Positions 7,177 to 14,599 of a DNA stretch of 64,000 nt are shown in pieces. A program made the position numbers and the translations under genes. This DNA is from Colwellia demingiae (GTDB lineage Bacteria > Pseudomonadota > Gammaproteobacteria > Enterobacterales > Alteromonadaceae): NCBI RefSeq assembly GCF_007954275.1, contig NZ_VOLT01000011.1:1-64000 (forward strand), read 5' to 3'. Under the pieces are notes generated by a model that had not been told where the DNA came from, ran no database searches, and saw only the letters and a list, made by a program, of their open reading frames with translations. Positions within the stretch are counted from its first letter, which is position 1; every line of letters begins with the position of its first letter.

Positions 7177-7398
7177 ATGAAATACCTATCGCTAATATTT
7201 ATACTTATTCTACTTTCAGGTTGCTCTTCTCGATCCCTTAGTGAGCAAATAGCAGAGCGTGCGCTTGAGCATGCTACGGGAACTGACATCAGTTACAATG
7301 GCGCAAGTTGTCCAAACATTAAGCGTAACTGTTCTGGTGGTAATTATGAAGAGTGGTATCAAAAAGACGGTAAACTAGCTTGCGCATGTAACAATTAG
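7177..7398 (+). CDS. Small lipoprotein (cassette)
   Basis: This 73-residue protein has a lipoprotein signal MKYLSLIFILILLSGC with the lipobox Cys at 16. The mature part has five further Cys (CPNIKRNC, CACNN end) suggesting two disulfides in the periplasm. ATG 7177 is preferred over the upstream in-frame ATG at 7150, which lies in the attC. There is no Asp after the lipidated Cys (CSSR), so outer-membrane sorting is likely. Family not recognised. It is one of several small lipoproteins in the array. Confidence 0.75.
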   Translation: MKYLSLIFILILLSGCSSRSLSEQIAERALEHATGTDISYNGASCPNIKRNCSGGNYEEWYQKDGKLACACNN

Positions 7399-7498
7399 CA
7401 TAAAATAAACTGTTTAATCAGGATAAATAACAGTTGGCTTTTGCTCTTTCGTCGCTTATTTTAACCAACTATTACTTGTCTCTTAGTGAGGCGCTAGG
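7384..7498 (+). repeat. attC site with altered right core
   Basis: GCATGTAACAATTAG opens the site and pairs with the cassette start GTTATATGC. GGATAAATAACAGTTGGC and TTTTAACCAAC follow. The closing core is GGCGCTAGG instead of GGCGTTAGG. Confidence 0.7.
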
Positions 7499-7516
7499 CA
7501 TCAGTCAGGAAAAGCT

Positions 7517-8308
7517 ATGAGTAGAACAAAAATTGAAGAGTTTAAAATTGATGTTACTGGTGGAAAGGTATACGTAAAAGTATGGATACCAGAAACTACA
7601 TCCACAGCTTCTCCATTAATTTTACTTCATGACTCGCTTGGTAGTGTTGATTTATGGAAAGATTTTCCGTCAGTGCTGGCTGAAAATCTATCTCGATGTG
7701 TTATAGCTTATGATCGCTTAGGTTTTGGTATGTCTGATTCACGCGTCGAATTACCTTCTATGGACTTTATAGCAGAGGAAGCTGTTAAGTATTTTCCTGC
7801 CATAAAAGAATACTTATCTATTCAACACTATATTCTTTTGGGGCATAGTGTTGGTGGTAGTATGGCAGTTAATATTGCATCTCGCGATCCAGATTGTGAG
7901 GCTGTAATCACTGTGTCGGCTCAGGCATTTGTTGAAGATATTACAATTAAGGGAATAGAAGATGCAAAGAAATCTTTTGAGAAACTTGAGCAGATAACAC
8001 GGCTGGAAAAATGGCACGGGTCTAAAGCAAAATGGGTTTTACATGCATGGACTGATATATGGCTGTCAGCCGAGTTCGCAAATTGGAGTTTACAGTCTTC
8101 TATTAGCAATGTGTGTTGCCCAGTTCTAGCAATCCACGGTGAAAATGATGAATACGGTTCAACAGCATTCCCTGAGTATATCTCAAGAAATGCAGGTGGA
8201 AAGTCTAGTATGTTACTCCTTAAAAACTGTGGTCATATGCCTCATAAAGAAAAATCACGAGAAGTGATCTGTGCTGTAGAAGAATTTCTCGGTGAAGTAA
8301 ATGCCTAA
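7517..8308 (+). CDS. Alpha/beta hydrolase
   Basis: This 263-residue alpha/beta-hydrolase fold has an oxyanion strand LILLHDSLGS, the YDRLGFGMSD strand-turn, nucleophile elbow GHSVGGS (Ser about 116), an acid-loop candidate HGENDEYGS and the catalytic His in NCGHMPH near the end. It starts at ATG, is cytosolic, and its ester or other substrate is unknown. The stop codon falls within the next attC left box (TGCCTAAC), which pairs with the cassette start CTAGGCAT. Confidence 0.87.
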   Translation: MSRTKIEEFKIDVTGGKVYVKVWIPETTSTASPLILLHDSLGSVDLWKDFPSVLAENLSRCVIAYDRLGFGMSDSRVELPSMDFIAEEAVKYFPAIKEYLSIQHYILLGHSVGGSMAVNIASRDPDCEAVITVSAQAFVEDITIKGIEDAKKSFEKLEQITRLEKWHGSKAKWVLHAWTDIWLSAEFANWSLQSSISNVCCPVLAIHGENDEYGSTAFPEYISRNAGGKSSMLLLKNCGHMPHKEKSREVICAVEEFLGEVNA

Positions 8309-8389
8309 CAATAAATTAAAACCGACGCTAAACAGTTACCTAGCGCTCGTTCCTCGAAAATCACTTAGCCTGTTATTCTGGCGTTAAGT
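8303..8389 (+). repeat. attC site
   Basis: It runs from TGCCTAACAAT to TGGCGTTAAGT. The central arms are weaker (CAGTTACCTA and CACTTAGCC). Confidence 0.78.
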
Positions 8390-8449
8390 GCCTATCAACA
8401 TTTGATTGATCAAAACTAGAAAATCTTAAATCAATTACTTTAAAACTTT

Positions 8450-8458
8450 TGCTATTAT
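8450..8458 (+). promoter_or_regulatory. Possible extended -10 promoter of the CAP-protein cassette
   Basis: TGC-TATTAT matches an extended -10 element, 36 bp before the start codon. The 100 bp leader is unusually long for this array. No clear -35 was found, as is common for extended -10 promoters. Confidence 0.4.
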
Positions 8459-8493
8459 GAGGAACGTTTTATTTAATAATAGTCGGGAGTAAT

Positions 8494-9093
8494 ATGCGTT
8501 ATTGGTTAGTGGGATTATTTTGTGTGGGCCTAATTTCAGGTTGTAATAGTGATGATGGTGCATCAAGTGAAAATCAGGTATCTGATAAAACTGTTTTGAG
8601 TGATGAAGACTCTGATGAGAGTACCGATACTAGCAATGATGTCGATGATACCAATTATAGCCAAATCAGCTGTAGCGATGACCTGACTACCGTTTTGACT
8701 TTGATTAATAAGCAGCGTACACAGGAGCAAACTTGCGGCAGTGAAAGCTATGGTCCTGTGGATGAGCTAACGTGGAATGCTTTACTGACTTCGGCTGCAC
8801 AAGAGCACTCGGATAATATGGCTAATTATGATTTTTTTAGTCATACAGGTCTTGACGAAAGTACAGTCTCTACTCGGGTTACAGCTCAAGGCTACACTTG
8901 GTCTTCTGTGGCAGAAAATATTGCTGCAGGTCAGACTACGGCGCAGTCTGTAGTGGATGCGTGGATGGCGAGTGATGGACATTGTAAGAATATTATGAGT
9001 GAAAATGTGACGGAAATGGGCTTAGCTTGCAGCGAAAATAGCAATGTAACTTATACCTATTATTGGACACAAGTATTTGCTAAACCTCGTTAA
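8494..9093 (+). CDS. CAP/SCP-domain lipoprotein
   Basis: This 199-residue protein has a lipoprotein signal ending LISGC (Cys 17). An acidic Ser/Asp/Thr-rich linker follows (about residues 19-55), then a CAP domain: LTLINKQRTQ, LTWNALLTSAAQEHSDNMA, FFSHTGLDESTVSTRV, AENIAAGQ, VVDAWMASDGHCKNIM, YYWTQVFA. Conserved His/Glu residues of the CAP cavity are present. Bacterial CAP proteins are surface or periplasmic with unclear function. A probable extended -10 promoter lies just upstream, so this cassette may be self-expressed. Confidence 0.85.
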   Translation: MRYWLVGLFCVGLISGCNSDDGASSENQVSDKTVLSDEDSDESTDTSNDVDDTNYSQISCSDDLTTVLTLINKQRTQEQTCGSESYGPVDELTWNALLTSAAQEHSDNMANYDFFSHTGLDESTVSTRVTAQGYTWSSVAENIAAGQTTAQSVVDAWMASDGHCKNIMSENVTEMGLACSENSNVTYTYYWTQVFAKPR

Positions 9094-9461
9094 CCGTGAA
9101 AAGTGTCGACTTTAAATGCTCTTCACTTCATTTTATAAAATCAGGAAGGGCATTGAGGTTACATAAAAATATTAATAACTTATTAAAATAATTACTTGCG
9201 GTTTTTATGGGTAGAAACGATTTACACGATCATTTTTGTTCACAAGGCCATATAAAATCTCACGGATAGATTACGTATAAAGGCGTTAGTTTACTAGGTA
9301 AAGTCTGGCGCACTTTTATTAATAGCATAAACCTACCCTATATCTCCTTGCTCATAAATTGTAACACTTTTAATGGTTTACTATTTGTATATCAAATAGC
9401 ATAGCCATATCATCGTTTCTTAGCAACGCAACTCAAAACTTACTCGAGGGATATAAGTAAA
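9094..9461 (+). other. Non-coding stretch holding a decayed cassette junction
   Basis: No credible gene was found in 368 bp. A short ATG frame at about 9208 has only 20 codons and no ribosome site. AAGGCGTTAGT at 9281-9290 is an attC right core: the following GTTAGTTTACT is perfectly complementary to AGTAAACTAAC at 9929-9939, so a cassette begins there. No matching left half or inner arms could be identified before it. Confidence 0.6.
9270..9290 (+). repeat. attC right core without recognisable left half
   Basis: AAAGGCGTTAGT is present. Its identity rests on complementarity of the cassette start with the cassette end 650 bp later. Confidence 0.5.
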
Positions 9462-9920
9462 ATGAATAAAATTAAACTATTTTCAATCACAGTTGCTGTT
9501 TTTACCTTATTTTTATCAACGATTAGCTACGCTGAGTCTGTAACAGGTAAAGAATACAAAGCAGTTGTAGAAACGGCTTATAATTATTTTAATGGTGCTG
9601 CAAATGGAGATCAAAAGCTTCTTTCCCAAGCTTTTGACCAAGAGTTTGGTCATGTAAAAATGATTACAATTAACAAAGAAACTGGAAAAGAAACTATTAG
9701 AACTGTTTCGCTAAAAGAGTTTTCTGGTTATTTCAAAAAAGCGACCAAAGATAAGTGGGTAGCGAACATCTTATCTGTTGATATAGTTGATGACAAAATG
9801 GCTATGGTGAAGCTTGATTTTAATACGCCAAAAACACATTACATCGATTACCTTGTAATGTACAAACGTGAAAATAAATGGCGAATTATCAATAAAACAT
9901 TTATAGCCAAGAAAAAATAG
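9462..9920 (+). CDS. Exported NTF2-like (lumazine-binding-like) protein
   Basis: This 152-residue protein has a signal peptide of about 25 residues (cleavage near SYAES). The mature part follows the putative lumazine-binding/NTF2-like pattern: VVETAYNYFNGAANGDQKLLSQAF, FGHVKMI, SLKEFSGYF, and the final IDYLVMYKRENKWRIINKTF. This cone-shaped fold often binds small molecules. Periplasmic. It starts at ATG with GAGGGATATAAGTAA upstream. The cassette carries about 175 bp of leader, which could include a promoter. Confidence 0.78.
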   Translation: MNKIKLFSITVAVFTLFLSTISYAESVTGKEYKAVVETAYNYFNGAANGDQKLLSQAFDQEFGHVKMITINKETGKETIRTVSLKEFSGYFKKATKDKWVANILSVDIVDDKMAMVKLDFNTPKTHYIDYLVMYKRENKWRIINKTFIAKKK

Positions 9921-9932
9921 TAGATAAAGTAA

Positions 9933-10047
9933 ACTAACAAGCACTTCAAACGGAACAAAAAACAGTTAGCTACGTTTCGCTTTGATCTTGTATCACTTTG
10001 GTGGACAATTTTAGCCAGCTATTATTTGCCAGTTTACGTGGCGTTAT
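9933..10047 (+). repeat. attC site, enlarged
   Basis: It runs from AAACTAACAAG to GTGGCGTTATA in 115 bp. An insertion of about 20 bp (TTGATCTTGTATCACTTTGG region) enlarges the central part; the arms CAGTTAGCT and TTTTAGCCAGC remain. Confidence 0.83.
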
Positions 10048-10064
10048 ATTTCTAGGAGTTTGCG

Positions 10065-10568
10065 TTGATTATTGTTGAAACAGAAAGGTTAAGTATTCGT
10101 CAAATTACGAATGAGGATGCTATAAACCTAACAAAGGTGTTAGCTGATCCTATGGTAATGCAGTATTCGACAGTAGGTGTTCACACAGAAAAACAGATTA
10201 ATGATTATATAGCTAATTGCCAAAACCAATATGACTTAAATGGTTATGGCCATTGGGCAATTTATAACTCTATAACTAATGAGTTTGTTGGTGTGTGCGG
10301 TCTTAATAAACATGAAGTGGATACTGATGATGTTATACACATTAACTATCGCCTTGCCACAGACCAACAAGGTAAAGGTTATGCTGTTGAATCTACATTT
10401 GGTGTTTTAGATTTTGCTAAAAACACCTTAAAACTTAAAGCTGTACATGCACTAATAGAGTCAGCAAATATTAGCTCTGTTAAAGTGGTGGATAGAACAG
10501 GTTTTGTATTTATTAAACCTGCTGTATTTCGTGGTTTTAAAGTAGATATCTATCAAGTGGCTTTATAA
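10065..10568 (+). CDS. GNAT acetyltransferase, RimJ/RimL-like
   Basis: This 167-residue protein shows the GNAT order: ETERLSIRQITNEDA at the N-terminus, GHWAIYNSITNEFVGVCGLN, INYRLATDQQGKGYAVES (acetyl-CoA-binding Q/RGxGxA loop) and ALIESANISSVKVVDRTGFVF. This RimJ-like subgroup acetylates amino groups of proteins or small molecules using acetyl-CoA; the substrate is unknown. It starts at TTG with AGGAG 6 bp upstream, a common arrangement in this array. Cytosolic. Confidence 0.88.
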   Translation: MIIVETERLSIRQITNEDAINLTKVLADPMVMQYSTVGVHTEKQINDYIANCQNQYDLNGYGHWAIYNSITNEFVGVCGLNKHEVDTDDVIHINYRLATDQQGKGYAVESTFGVLDFAKNTLKLKAVHALIESANISSVKVVDRTGFVFIKPAVFRGFKVDIYQVAL

Positions 10569-10574
10569 AGCGAG

Positions 10575-10663
10575 ATATAACAAGGACACGTAACCGTTGG
10601 CTACTTTTTGCTTTGTTACACATTTGAGCCAACCATTACTTTACCAATGATTTGGGCGTTATA
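10575..10663 (+). repeat. attC site
   Basis: It runs from GATATAACAAG to TTGGGCGTTATA. GGACACGTAACCGTTGGCT and TGAGCCAACC are the inner arms. Confidence 0.85.
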
Positions 10664-10721
10664 TTTCTCAAAGGTTTTGTATAAAAATCGACATTGCTAA
10701 TTGTTTCACAGGAGAGATACG

Positions 10722-10886
10722 ATGGGTTTAATTGAAGCTATTCTAATATCACTTGGCTTATTACCAGCAAAAGAATTAGGTAAGTCTATGAAGCAGTCTA
10801 AGACGCTAACCATTATGGTAATTATTGGACTTGTTTTTGTCGGAGGTTTTGGACTCTTCCTATTTAACATGGCTGGTATTCAATAA
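10722..10886 (+). CDS. Small single-helix membrane protein (cassette)
   Basis: This is a 54-residue protein from ATG 10722, with GGAGAG correctly placed. The N-terminus is amphipathic (MGLIEAILISLGLLPAKEL), a basic KSMKQSK stretch follows, then one transmembrane helix (LTIMVIIGLVFVGGFGLFLF). The in-frame ATG at 10701 is less likely. Family not recognised. Confidence 0.6.
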   Translation: MGLIEAILISLGLLPAKELGKSMKQSKTLTIMVIIGLVFVGGFGLFLFNMAGIQ

Positions 10887-10892
10887 TAATAT

Positions 10893-10962
10893 GAGCAACA
10901 AACTGGTTAATATGGCGTTCAACATTTTAGCCAACAATTTTGCCGCTTAATGTGGCGTTATA
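10893..10962 (+). repeat. attC site, truncated
   Basis: The right half is clear (CAACATTTTAGCCAAC ... TGTGGCGTTATA). The left box is reduced to GAGCAACAA, and the GGACA segment is missing, leaving about 70 bp. Confidence 0.7.
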
Positions 10963-10979
10963 TGCCTAAGGAGAGTTCA

Positions 10980-11576
10980 GTGAAAATTTATGGAGATATT
11001 CAATCAGGGAATTGTTATAAGGTAAAACTTCTTACTTCACTTTTAGATATCGATCATGAGTGGATTGAAGTTGATATCTTAGCTAGTGAAACTCAAACAG
11101 AATCATATTTAACAAAGAATCCAAATGGCAAAATACCATTACTTGAATTAGATGACGGAACATTTATTTCAGAATCTAATGCAATTTTGAACTACCTGGC
11201 ATCTGAGACTTCATTAGTTGGTACTTGTCGTTTTACAGTTGCAAAAGTCCTACAGTGGCAATTTTTTGAACAGTATAGTCATGAACCTTTCATAGCAGTT
11301 GCTCGATTTATTGCCAAATACCTTGGCTTACCTGAAGATCGTAAATCAGAGTATAAAGCTAAGCAATTAGGCGGCCATAAGGCGCTTAAAGTAATGGAAG
11401 AACAATTACAATGTACACCTTATCTTGTTGGTTCTGAATTAACTATTGCTGATATATCATTATATGGATATACGCATGTGGCTGATGAGGGAGGATTTGA
11501 TCTGTCAGAATACCCATCAATTCAACAATGGATTGCTCGTATTCAAGCTAATCCCAAATATATAGGTATGGAGTAA
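10980..11576 (+). CDS. Glutathione S-transferase family protein
   Basis: This is a 198-residue protein from GTG 10980, with AAGGAGA upstream. The N-terminal thioredoxin-like domain contains GNCYKVKLLTSLL, EVDILASETQTESYLTKNPNGKIPLLELDDGTFISESNAILNYLA (the conserved Pro and ES glutathione-binding turn). The C-terminal helical domain has VGSELTIADISLYGYTH. Cytosolic. It probably conjugates or reduces with glutathione; the substrate is unknown. The cassette start TTATATGCC pairs with GGCATATGAA after the stop. Confidence 0.88.
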   Translation: MKIYGDIQSGNCYKVKLLTSLLDIDHEWIEVDILASETQTESYLTKNPNGKIPLLELDDGTFISESNAILNYLASETSLVGTCRFTVAKVLQWQFFEQYSHEPFIAVARFIAKYLGLPEDRKSEYKAKQLGGHKALKVMEEQLQCTPYLVGSELTIADISLYGYTHVADEGGFDLSEYPSIQQWIARIQANPKYIGME

Positions 11577-11579
11577 TCG

Positions 11580-11674
11580 GCATATGAAAAGCCGTTCAAA
11601 AGAATAAAAATAGTTAACTGTTTTGTTTCACAATATTTTAATAAACAATTTTTTGCCTTTTAGTGAGGCGTTAT
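11580..11674 (+). repeat. attC site with altered left box
   Basis: GCATATGAAAAG replaces ATATAACAAG. TAGTTAACTG, TTTTAATAAAC and GAGGCGTTATA follow. Confidence 0.72.
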
Positions 11675-11692
11675 ATTTTAAGGTCTTCTATC

Positions 11693-12031
11693 GTGCATAA
11701 ATTAATAGATGATTTCATTGCGATGAACCAAGCGGGTTTGGTTCTTGAGTTATGTGAAAAGTATTATGATGAGAATGTCATCATGCTTAACAATGGTCAA
11801 ATTTTTGCAGAATCCATGCGTGAATCTTATGATAAGCAAAAAGGTTTTGTTAAATCGGTTAAAGAATTTAATGTTGAATTAGTATCAAAAAACATTAAGG
11901 GTAATATTGTTGAGTTAACTTTTAATTATAAAATGACAGGCTCGGACTCTACTGTAAATGAGTTTACGGGTAAGCATATTCAAACTTGGAAAAACGATAA
12001 AATAATCAAAGAAGAGTATGTGTCAGTTTAA
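11693..12031 (+). CDS. SnoaL-like (NTF2-fold) protein
   Basis: This 112-residue protein starts at GTG with AAGG upstream; the longer reading from 11663 runs through attC sequence and is rejected. The pattern IDDFIAMNQAGLVLELCEKYYDENVIMLNNGQIFAE, then FVKSVKEFNVELVSKNI and HIQTWKNDKIIKEEYVSV fits the SnoaL-like NTF2 superfamily of small isomerase or ligand-binding proteins. Cytosolic. The cassette starts GTTATATTTTA and ends TAAAATATAAC. Confidence 0.75.
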   Translation: MHKLIDDFIAMNQAGLVLELCEKYYDENVIMLNNGQIFAESMRESYDKQKGFVKSVKEFNVELVSKNIKGNIVELTFNYKMTGSDSTVNEFTGKHIQTWKNDKIIKEEYVSV

Positions 12032-12032
12032 A

Positions 12033-12129
12033 ATATAACAAGCAAAATAATAGGACAAATAACAGCTGGCTGTTGTTTGTCCGTCAAATATTAAGCCAGC
12101 AATTATTCGCCGCTTCACGTGGTATTAGG
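12033..12129 (+). repeat. attC site with altered right core
   Basis: AATATAACAAG, GGACAAATAACAGCTGGCT and TTAAGCCAGC are clear. The closing core reads GTGGTATTAGG instead of GGGCGTTAGG. Confidence 0.8.
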
Positions 12130-12135
12130 TTTGTA

Positions 12136-12681
12136 ATGGAAATAATATTAATTCGGCATGGAAAGCCTACTTCGGCAAATAACCCTGTTCTTAATGCAGT
12201 CGATTTTACAAAATGGGTTCGTCGGTATAACTTCTCTGATGTTTCAACAAATAGCCGACCTGAACGTATACTTGATGAATATAAATCTCATTATATTGTT
12301 TCTAGTGATCTTGAACGAGCGATACATTCTGCAAATATCTATACCGGACAATCACCTGAATTAACATCTAAACTTTATAGGGAAATGGAAATACCGAGAT
12401 ATAAATTTCCTTTTCGATTAAAAGCTATGACTTGGGTTTATCTCAATAGAGCTTTCTGGATGCTCGGACTAAAAGGTTCTTTTGAATCGTATCAACAAGC
12501 AAAAATTCGTGCTGAATTGGCTTCGGATAATTTAATTGAATTAGCTCAAGAACAAGATAAAGTGGTTTTATTTGGTCACGGGTATTTAAACTTACATATC
12601 CGAAGATCGTTAATGAAAAAAGGTTGGAAATTAAATTCCAAAAGCAATGGATTTTGGGGTATCTCAAGCCTCGAAACCTAA
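12136..12681 (+). CDS. Histidine phosphatase superfamily protein
   Basis: This is a 181-residue protein from ATG 12136. The phosphohistidine motif is LIRHGKP (RHG, residues 6-8), with a distal IVSSDLERAIHSANIY and VVLFGHGYLNLHIRR carrying the second catalytic His. This is the histidine (phosphoglycerate-mutase-like) phosphatase fold; the substrate is unknown. The upstream reading from 12073 runs through attC. No strong ribosome site is seen. The stop codon lies in the next attC box (AACCTAAC), which pairs with the cassette start TTAGGTTT. Confidence 0.85.
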   Translation: MEIILIRHGKPTSANNPVLNAVDFTKWVRRYNFSDVSTNSRPERILDEYKSHYIVSSDLERAIHSANIYTGQSPELTSKLYREMEIPRYKFPFRLKAMTWVYLNRAFWMLGLKGSFESYQQAKIRAELASDNLIELAQEQDKVVLFGHGYLNLHIRRSLMKKGWKLNSKSNGFWGISSLET

Positions 12682-12738
12682 CAGAAAAATAAACGAGGAC
12701 ACGTAACCATTACATTGCCTGTTATTTAGGCGTTAGCT
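12676..12738 (+). repeat. attC site, short form
   Basis: It runs from AACCTAACAGA through GAGGACACGTAACC to TTAGGCGTTAGC in about 63 bp. The TTTTAGCCAAC arm is deleted. Confidence 0.72.
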
Positions 12739-12781
12739 GTTTTATCCAACACTGATAGTGTAAACATTCAAGTTGAGTCAA

Positions 12782-13087
12782 ATGCCAAAGAAATATAATA
12801 ATTTTGCCGAGTTTTACCCATTTTATCTGAGTCAGCACACGAATTTGATATGTCGTCGACTTCATTTTGTTGGCTCTTTTTTCATTCTTTTATTGATTTG
12901 TTATGTGGCAATGTTTGGAGGTTTCCATCTATTGTGGTTTATACCTTTGATTGGCTATGGTTTCGCTTGGATGGGACACTATATATTTGAAAAAAATAGA
13001 CCTGCTACTTTCGAATATCCAATTTACAGTTTGTTAGGGGATTGGGTTATGTTTAAGGATATGGTCATCGGTAAAATTAAATTCTAA
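12782..13087 (+). CDS. Mpo1-like (DUF962) membrane protein
   Basis: This protein of about 101 residues fits the DUF962/Mpo1-like pattern: NNFAEFYPFYLSQHTNLICRRLHFVGS at the N-terminus, two to three membrane helices (ILLLICYVAMFGG, LWFIPLIGYGFAWMGHYIFEKNRPATF), and PIYSLLGDWVMFKDMVIGKI. Yeast Mpo1 is a dioxygenase in fatty-acid alpha-oxidation; conserved His residues (QHTN, RLHF, GHYIFEKNRP) are present here. Start taken at ATG 12782; TTG 12773 in frame is possible. The cassette's ends do not pair, so it may be a fused unit. Confidence 0.8.
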   Translation: MPKKYNNFAEFYPFYLSQHTNLICRRLHFVGSFFILLLICYVAMFGGFHLLWFIPLIGYGFAWMGHYIFEKNRPATFEYPIYSLLGDWVMFKDMVIGKIKF

Positions 13088-13104
13088 TACAATGACGTAA
13101 GCTA

Positions 13105-13132
13105 CATATAACAAGTGAATCAACGGGACAGG
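13105..13132 (+). repeat. Left part of an attC cut by the IS element
   Basis: ACATATAACAAGTGAATC and GGGACAGG are the normal start of an attC. It stops at the left end of the IS3-family element (13133). Confidence 0.8.
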
Positions 13133-13159
13133 TGAAGCTCCCCCGTTTTAGTGGACACC
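13133..13159 (+). repeat. IS left terminal inverted repeat
   Basis: TGAAGCTCCCCC then TTAGTGGACACC. It matches the reverse complement of 14385-14411 with a few differences near the outer end and centre. Confidence 0.9.
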
Positions 13160-13184
13160 TCCTCATAACATTGAGGAGGCTAAA

Positions 13185-13559
13185 ATGCCTAGATATACCC
13201 AACCTAAAAAGACGTGGTTTTACCCTGTTAATTTCAAAATTAAAGCTGTCGAGCTAAGCTTACGAAACGACATGTTATCTAAGGATGTTGCTCAAGCGTT
13301 GGATATTCATCCGTTAATGCTAAGCCGTTGGCGTAAAGAATACCGAGAAGGGAAGTTTAAAAAAAACCAACGCTATCAGAGCAATAGTGAACTCATGAGT
13401 AAAATCCCCACAAAGAAAGAGCTGAATAAAATTAAACAACTGCAAAAAGAAAACGACCGTTTAAAAATGGAAAATGATTTACTAAAAAAGTGGCAACGGT
13501 ATCTGGCGGAAGTCCATCAGAACGATTTGGATTCATCGAAAAACACAAAGAAGCCTTAG
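13185..13559 (+). CDS. IS3-family transposase OrfA
   Basis: This 124-residue protein starts at ATG with GAGGAGG upstream. Residues 15-60 form the helix-turn-helix (VNFKIKAVELSLRNDMLSKDVAQALDIHPLMLSRWRKEY). Residues about 80-107 form a leucine-zipper coiled coil (LNKIKQLQKENDRLKMENDLLKKW). It binds the IS ends. Frame 0 reads through the slippery A AAA AAG at 13484-13490. A -1 shift there would join it to OrfB and give the full transposase. Confidence 0.93.
   Translation: MPRYTQPKKTWFYPVNFKIKAVELSLRNDMLSKDVAQALDIHPLMLSRWRKEYREGKFKKNQRYQSNSELMSKIPTKKELNKIKQLQKENDRLKMENDLLKKWQRYLAEVHQNDLDSSKNTKKP
13484..13490 (+). promoter_or_regulatory. Programmed -1 frameshift site (A AAA AAG)
   Basis: The heptamer is in the correct phase relative to orfA codons (AAA 13485, AAG 13488). 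The downstream orfB frame is -1. This is the usual IS3-family signal for OrfAB production. Confidence 0.75.
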
Positions 13560-14377
13560 GTGTTAAATACCTTTGCTCATGGCTTGATGTCTCTCGTAGT
13601 GGCTTTTATGCATGGCGACGACGTCCACGTTCAATGCGTGCTATTAATGATGCGGATTTACTTTTAAATATCAAAAAAGTCTTTAATAACAATCATCAAA
13701 CCTACGGCAGCCCTCGCGTATTTCATGCATTAAAGCGTGAAGGTATTACAACGAGTGAGAAGCGTGTTGCACGGTTGATGCGAGAAAATGGTTTACGCGC
13801 TAGAGCGCTCAAGACTTATAGCAGGCCAGCTAAGGTGAAGCTCTTTTATAAAGCGATCAAAAACAATCGTAAAAACATAAGTAAGCCTGATGCTATCAAT
13901 CAGCAATGGTCGGGAGATATTACGTATCTGAAAGTAGGAGCGCGCTGGTATTACTTAGCCGTTGTATTAGATTTATTTTCACGTCGTATCATTGGTTGGG
14001 CTTTTGGTCAGAACAAATCAACAGCGCTGACACTGAAAGCGCTGCAGCTAGCAATAAAGAAGCGTAAGCCAACACAACCCTTGTTATTTCATACTGACAG
14101 AGGCGCTGAATATCGAGCACATGTAGTGCAGCAGTTCTTAGTTAAACATAACATTACGGCGAGTATGAACCGTCCAGGTTGTTGTACTGATAATGCTGAA
14201 GTTGAATCATTTTTTCATTCATTAAAAGCTGATTTAATCAGAGGGAATGTCTTCGCGACTACTGATAAATTACATTCAAAATTAAAAGGTTACATGAACT
14301 ATTTTTACAATAGACAACGATTGCATTCAAGTTTAGGATATAAAACACCTGCTGAGTTTGAATTGGCGGTGAATTAA
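13490..14377 (+). CDS. IS3-family transposase OrfB (DDE integrase domain)
   Basis: This 295-residue frame, in -1 phase to orfA and overlapping it by about 70 bp, is probably translated as the C-terminal part of an OrfAB fusion. It contains the N-terminal HTH_21 region (SRSGFYAWRRRP; NNHQTYGSPRVFHALKREGITTSEKRVARLMRENGL) and an rve domain with the triad WSGDITYL (D), LLFHTDRGAEY (D) and NAEVESFFHSLK (E, followed by K at +7). No disruption is seen, so the element may be active. Confidence 0.93.
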   Translation: MATVSGGSPSERFGFIEKHKEALGVKYLCSWLDVSRSGFYAWRRRPRSMRAINDADLLLNIKKVFNNNHQTYGSPRVFHALKREGITTSEKRVARLMRENGLRARALKTYSRPAKVKLFYKAIKNNRKNISKPDAINQQWSGDITYLKVGARWYYLAVVLDLFSRRIIGWAFGQNKSTALTLKALQLAIKKRKPTQPLLFHTDRGAEYRAHVVQQFLVKHNITASMNRPGCCTDNAEVESFFHSLKADLIRGNVFATTDKLHSKLKGYMNYFYNRQRLHSSLGYKTPAEFELAVN

Positions 14378-14384
14378 AGTGGAT

Positions 14385-14411
14385 GGTGTCCACTTTATCG
14401 GGGGAAGATCA
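14385..14411 (-). repeat. IS right terminal inverted repeat
   Basis: The reverse complement begins TGATCTTCCCCC and continues AAGTGGACACC. It is partner to 13133-13159. Confidence 0.9.
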
Positions 14412-14505
14412 GTTTCTGCCTAAATGGATTTAGTGCACATCGCTCAACTCCCACTAGGTTTTATAAATTCTGTTTGTTTTTTTCCTTAATCAGTGTTCGC
14501 CATCT

Positions 14506-14535
14506 ACAAAACATTAAACGGACACTCGCGTTAGG
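14506..14535 (+). repeat. Truncated attC
   Basis: ACATTAAACGGACACTCGCGTTAGG joins the left-half element AAACGGACA directly to a GCGTTAGG core; the central part is deleted. It precedes the pilin cassette. Confidence 0.5.
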
Positions 14536-14599
14536 AAAGTTTATAACCTGACGATTTATCAGCCTTAAAAAGTATTATGAAAATAGACTCGATTGAATT

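Larger units (their letters stand above)
13133..14411 (+). mobile_element. IS3-family insertion sequence, apparently intact
   Basis: It is a 1279 bp element. Imperfect terminal inverted repeats of 27 bp lie at 13133-13159 and 14385-14411; both begin TGA and share CCCCCG and TGGACACC. It carries two overlapping frames, orfA and orfB, with an A6G slippery site and an intact DDE triad. The bases next to the ends (AGG on the left, GTT on the right) do not form a target duplication, and the right half of the interrupted attC is missing, so a deletion or recombination beside the IS is likely. Confidence 0.93.

Noticed and set aside
9208..9270. Short ATG frame of 20 codons in the gap after the CAP gene
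   Set aside because: There is no ribosome site and no protein-like pattern.
12073..12135. Extended N-terminus of the histidine phosphatase
   Set aside because: The extension translates attC sequence. The RHG motif and the natural start lie at ATG 12136. The same logic was applied to the genes at 11693, 19199, 56432 and 57232.
121..12738. Regularly recurring 60-115 bp repeats could be read as a CRISPR array
   Set aside because: The repeats are imperfect, unequal in length, spaced 200-1000 bp apart and separated by genes. They have the attC order of boxes and arms.
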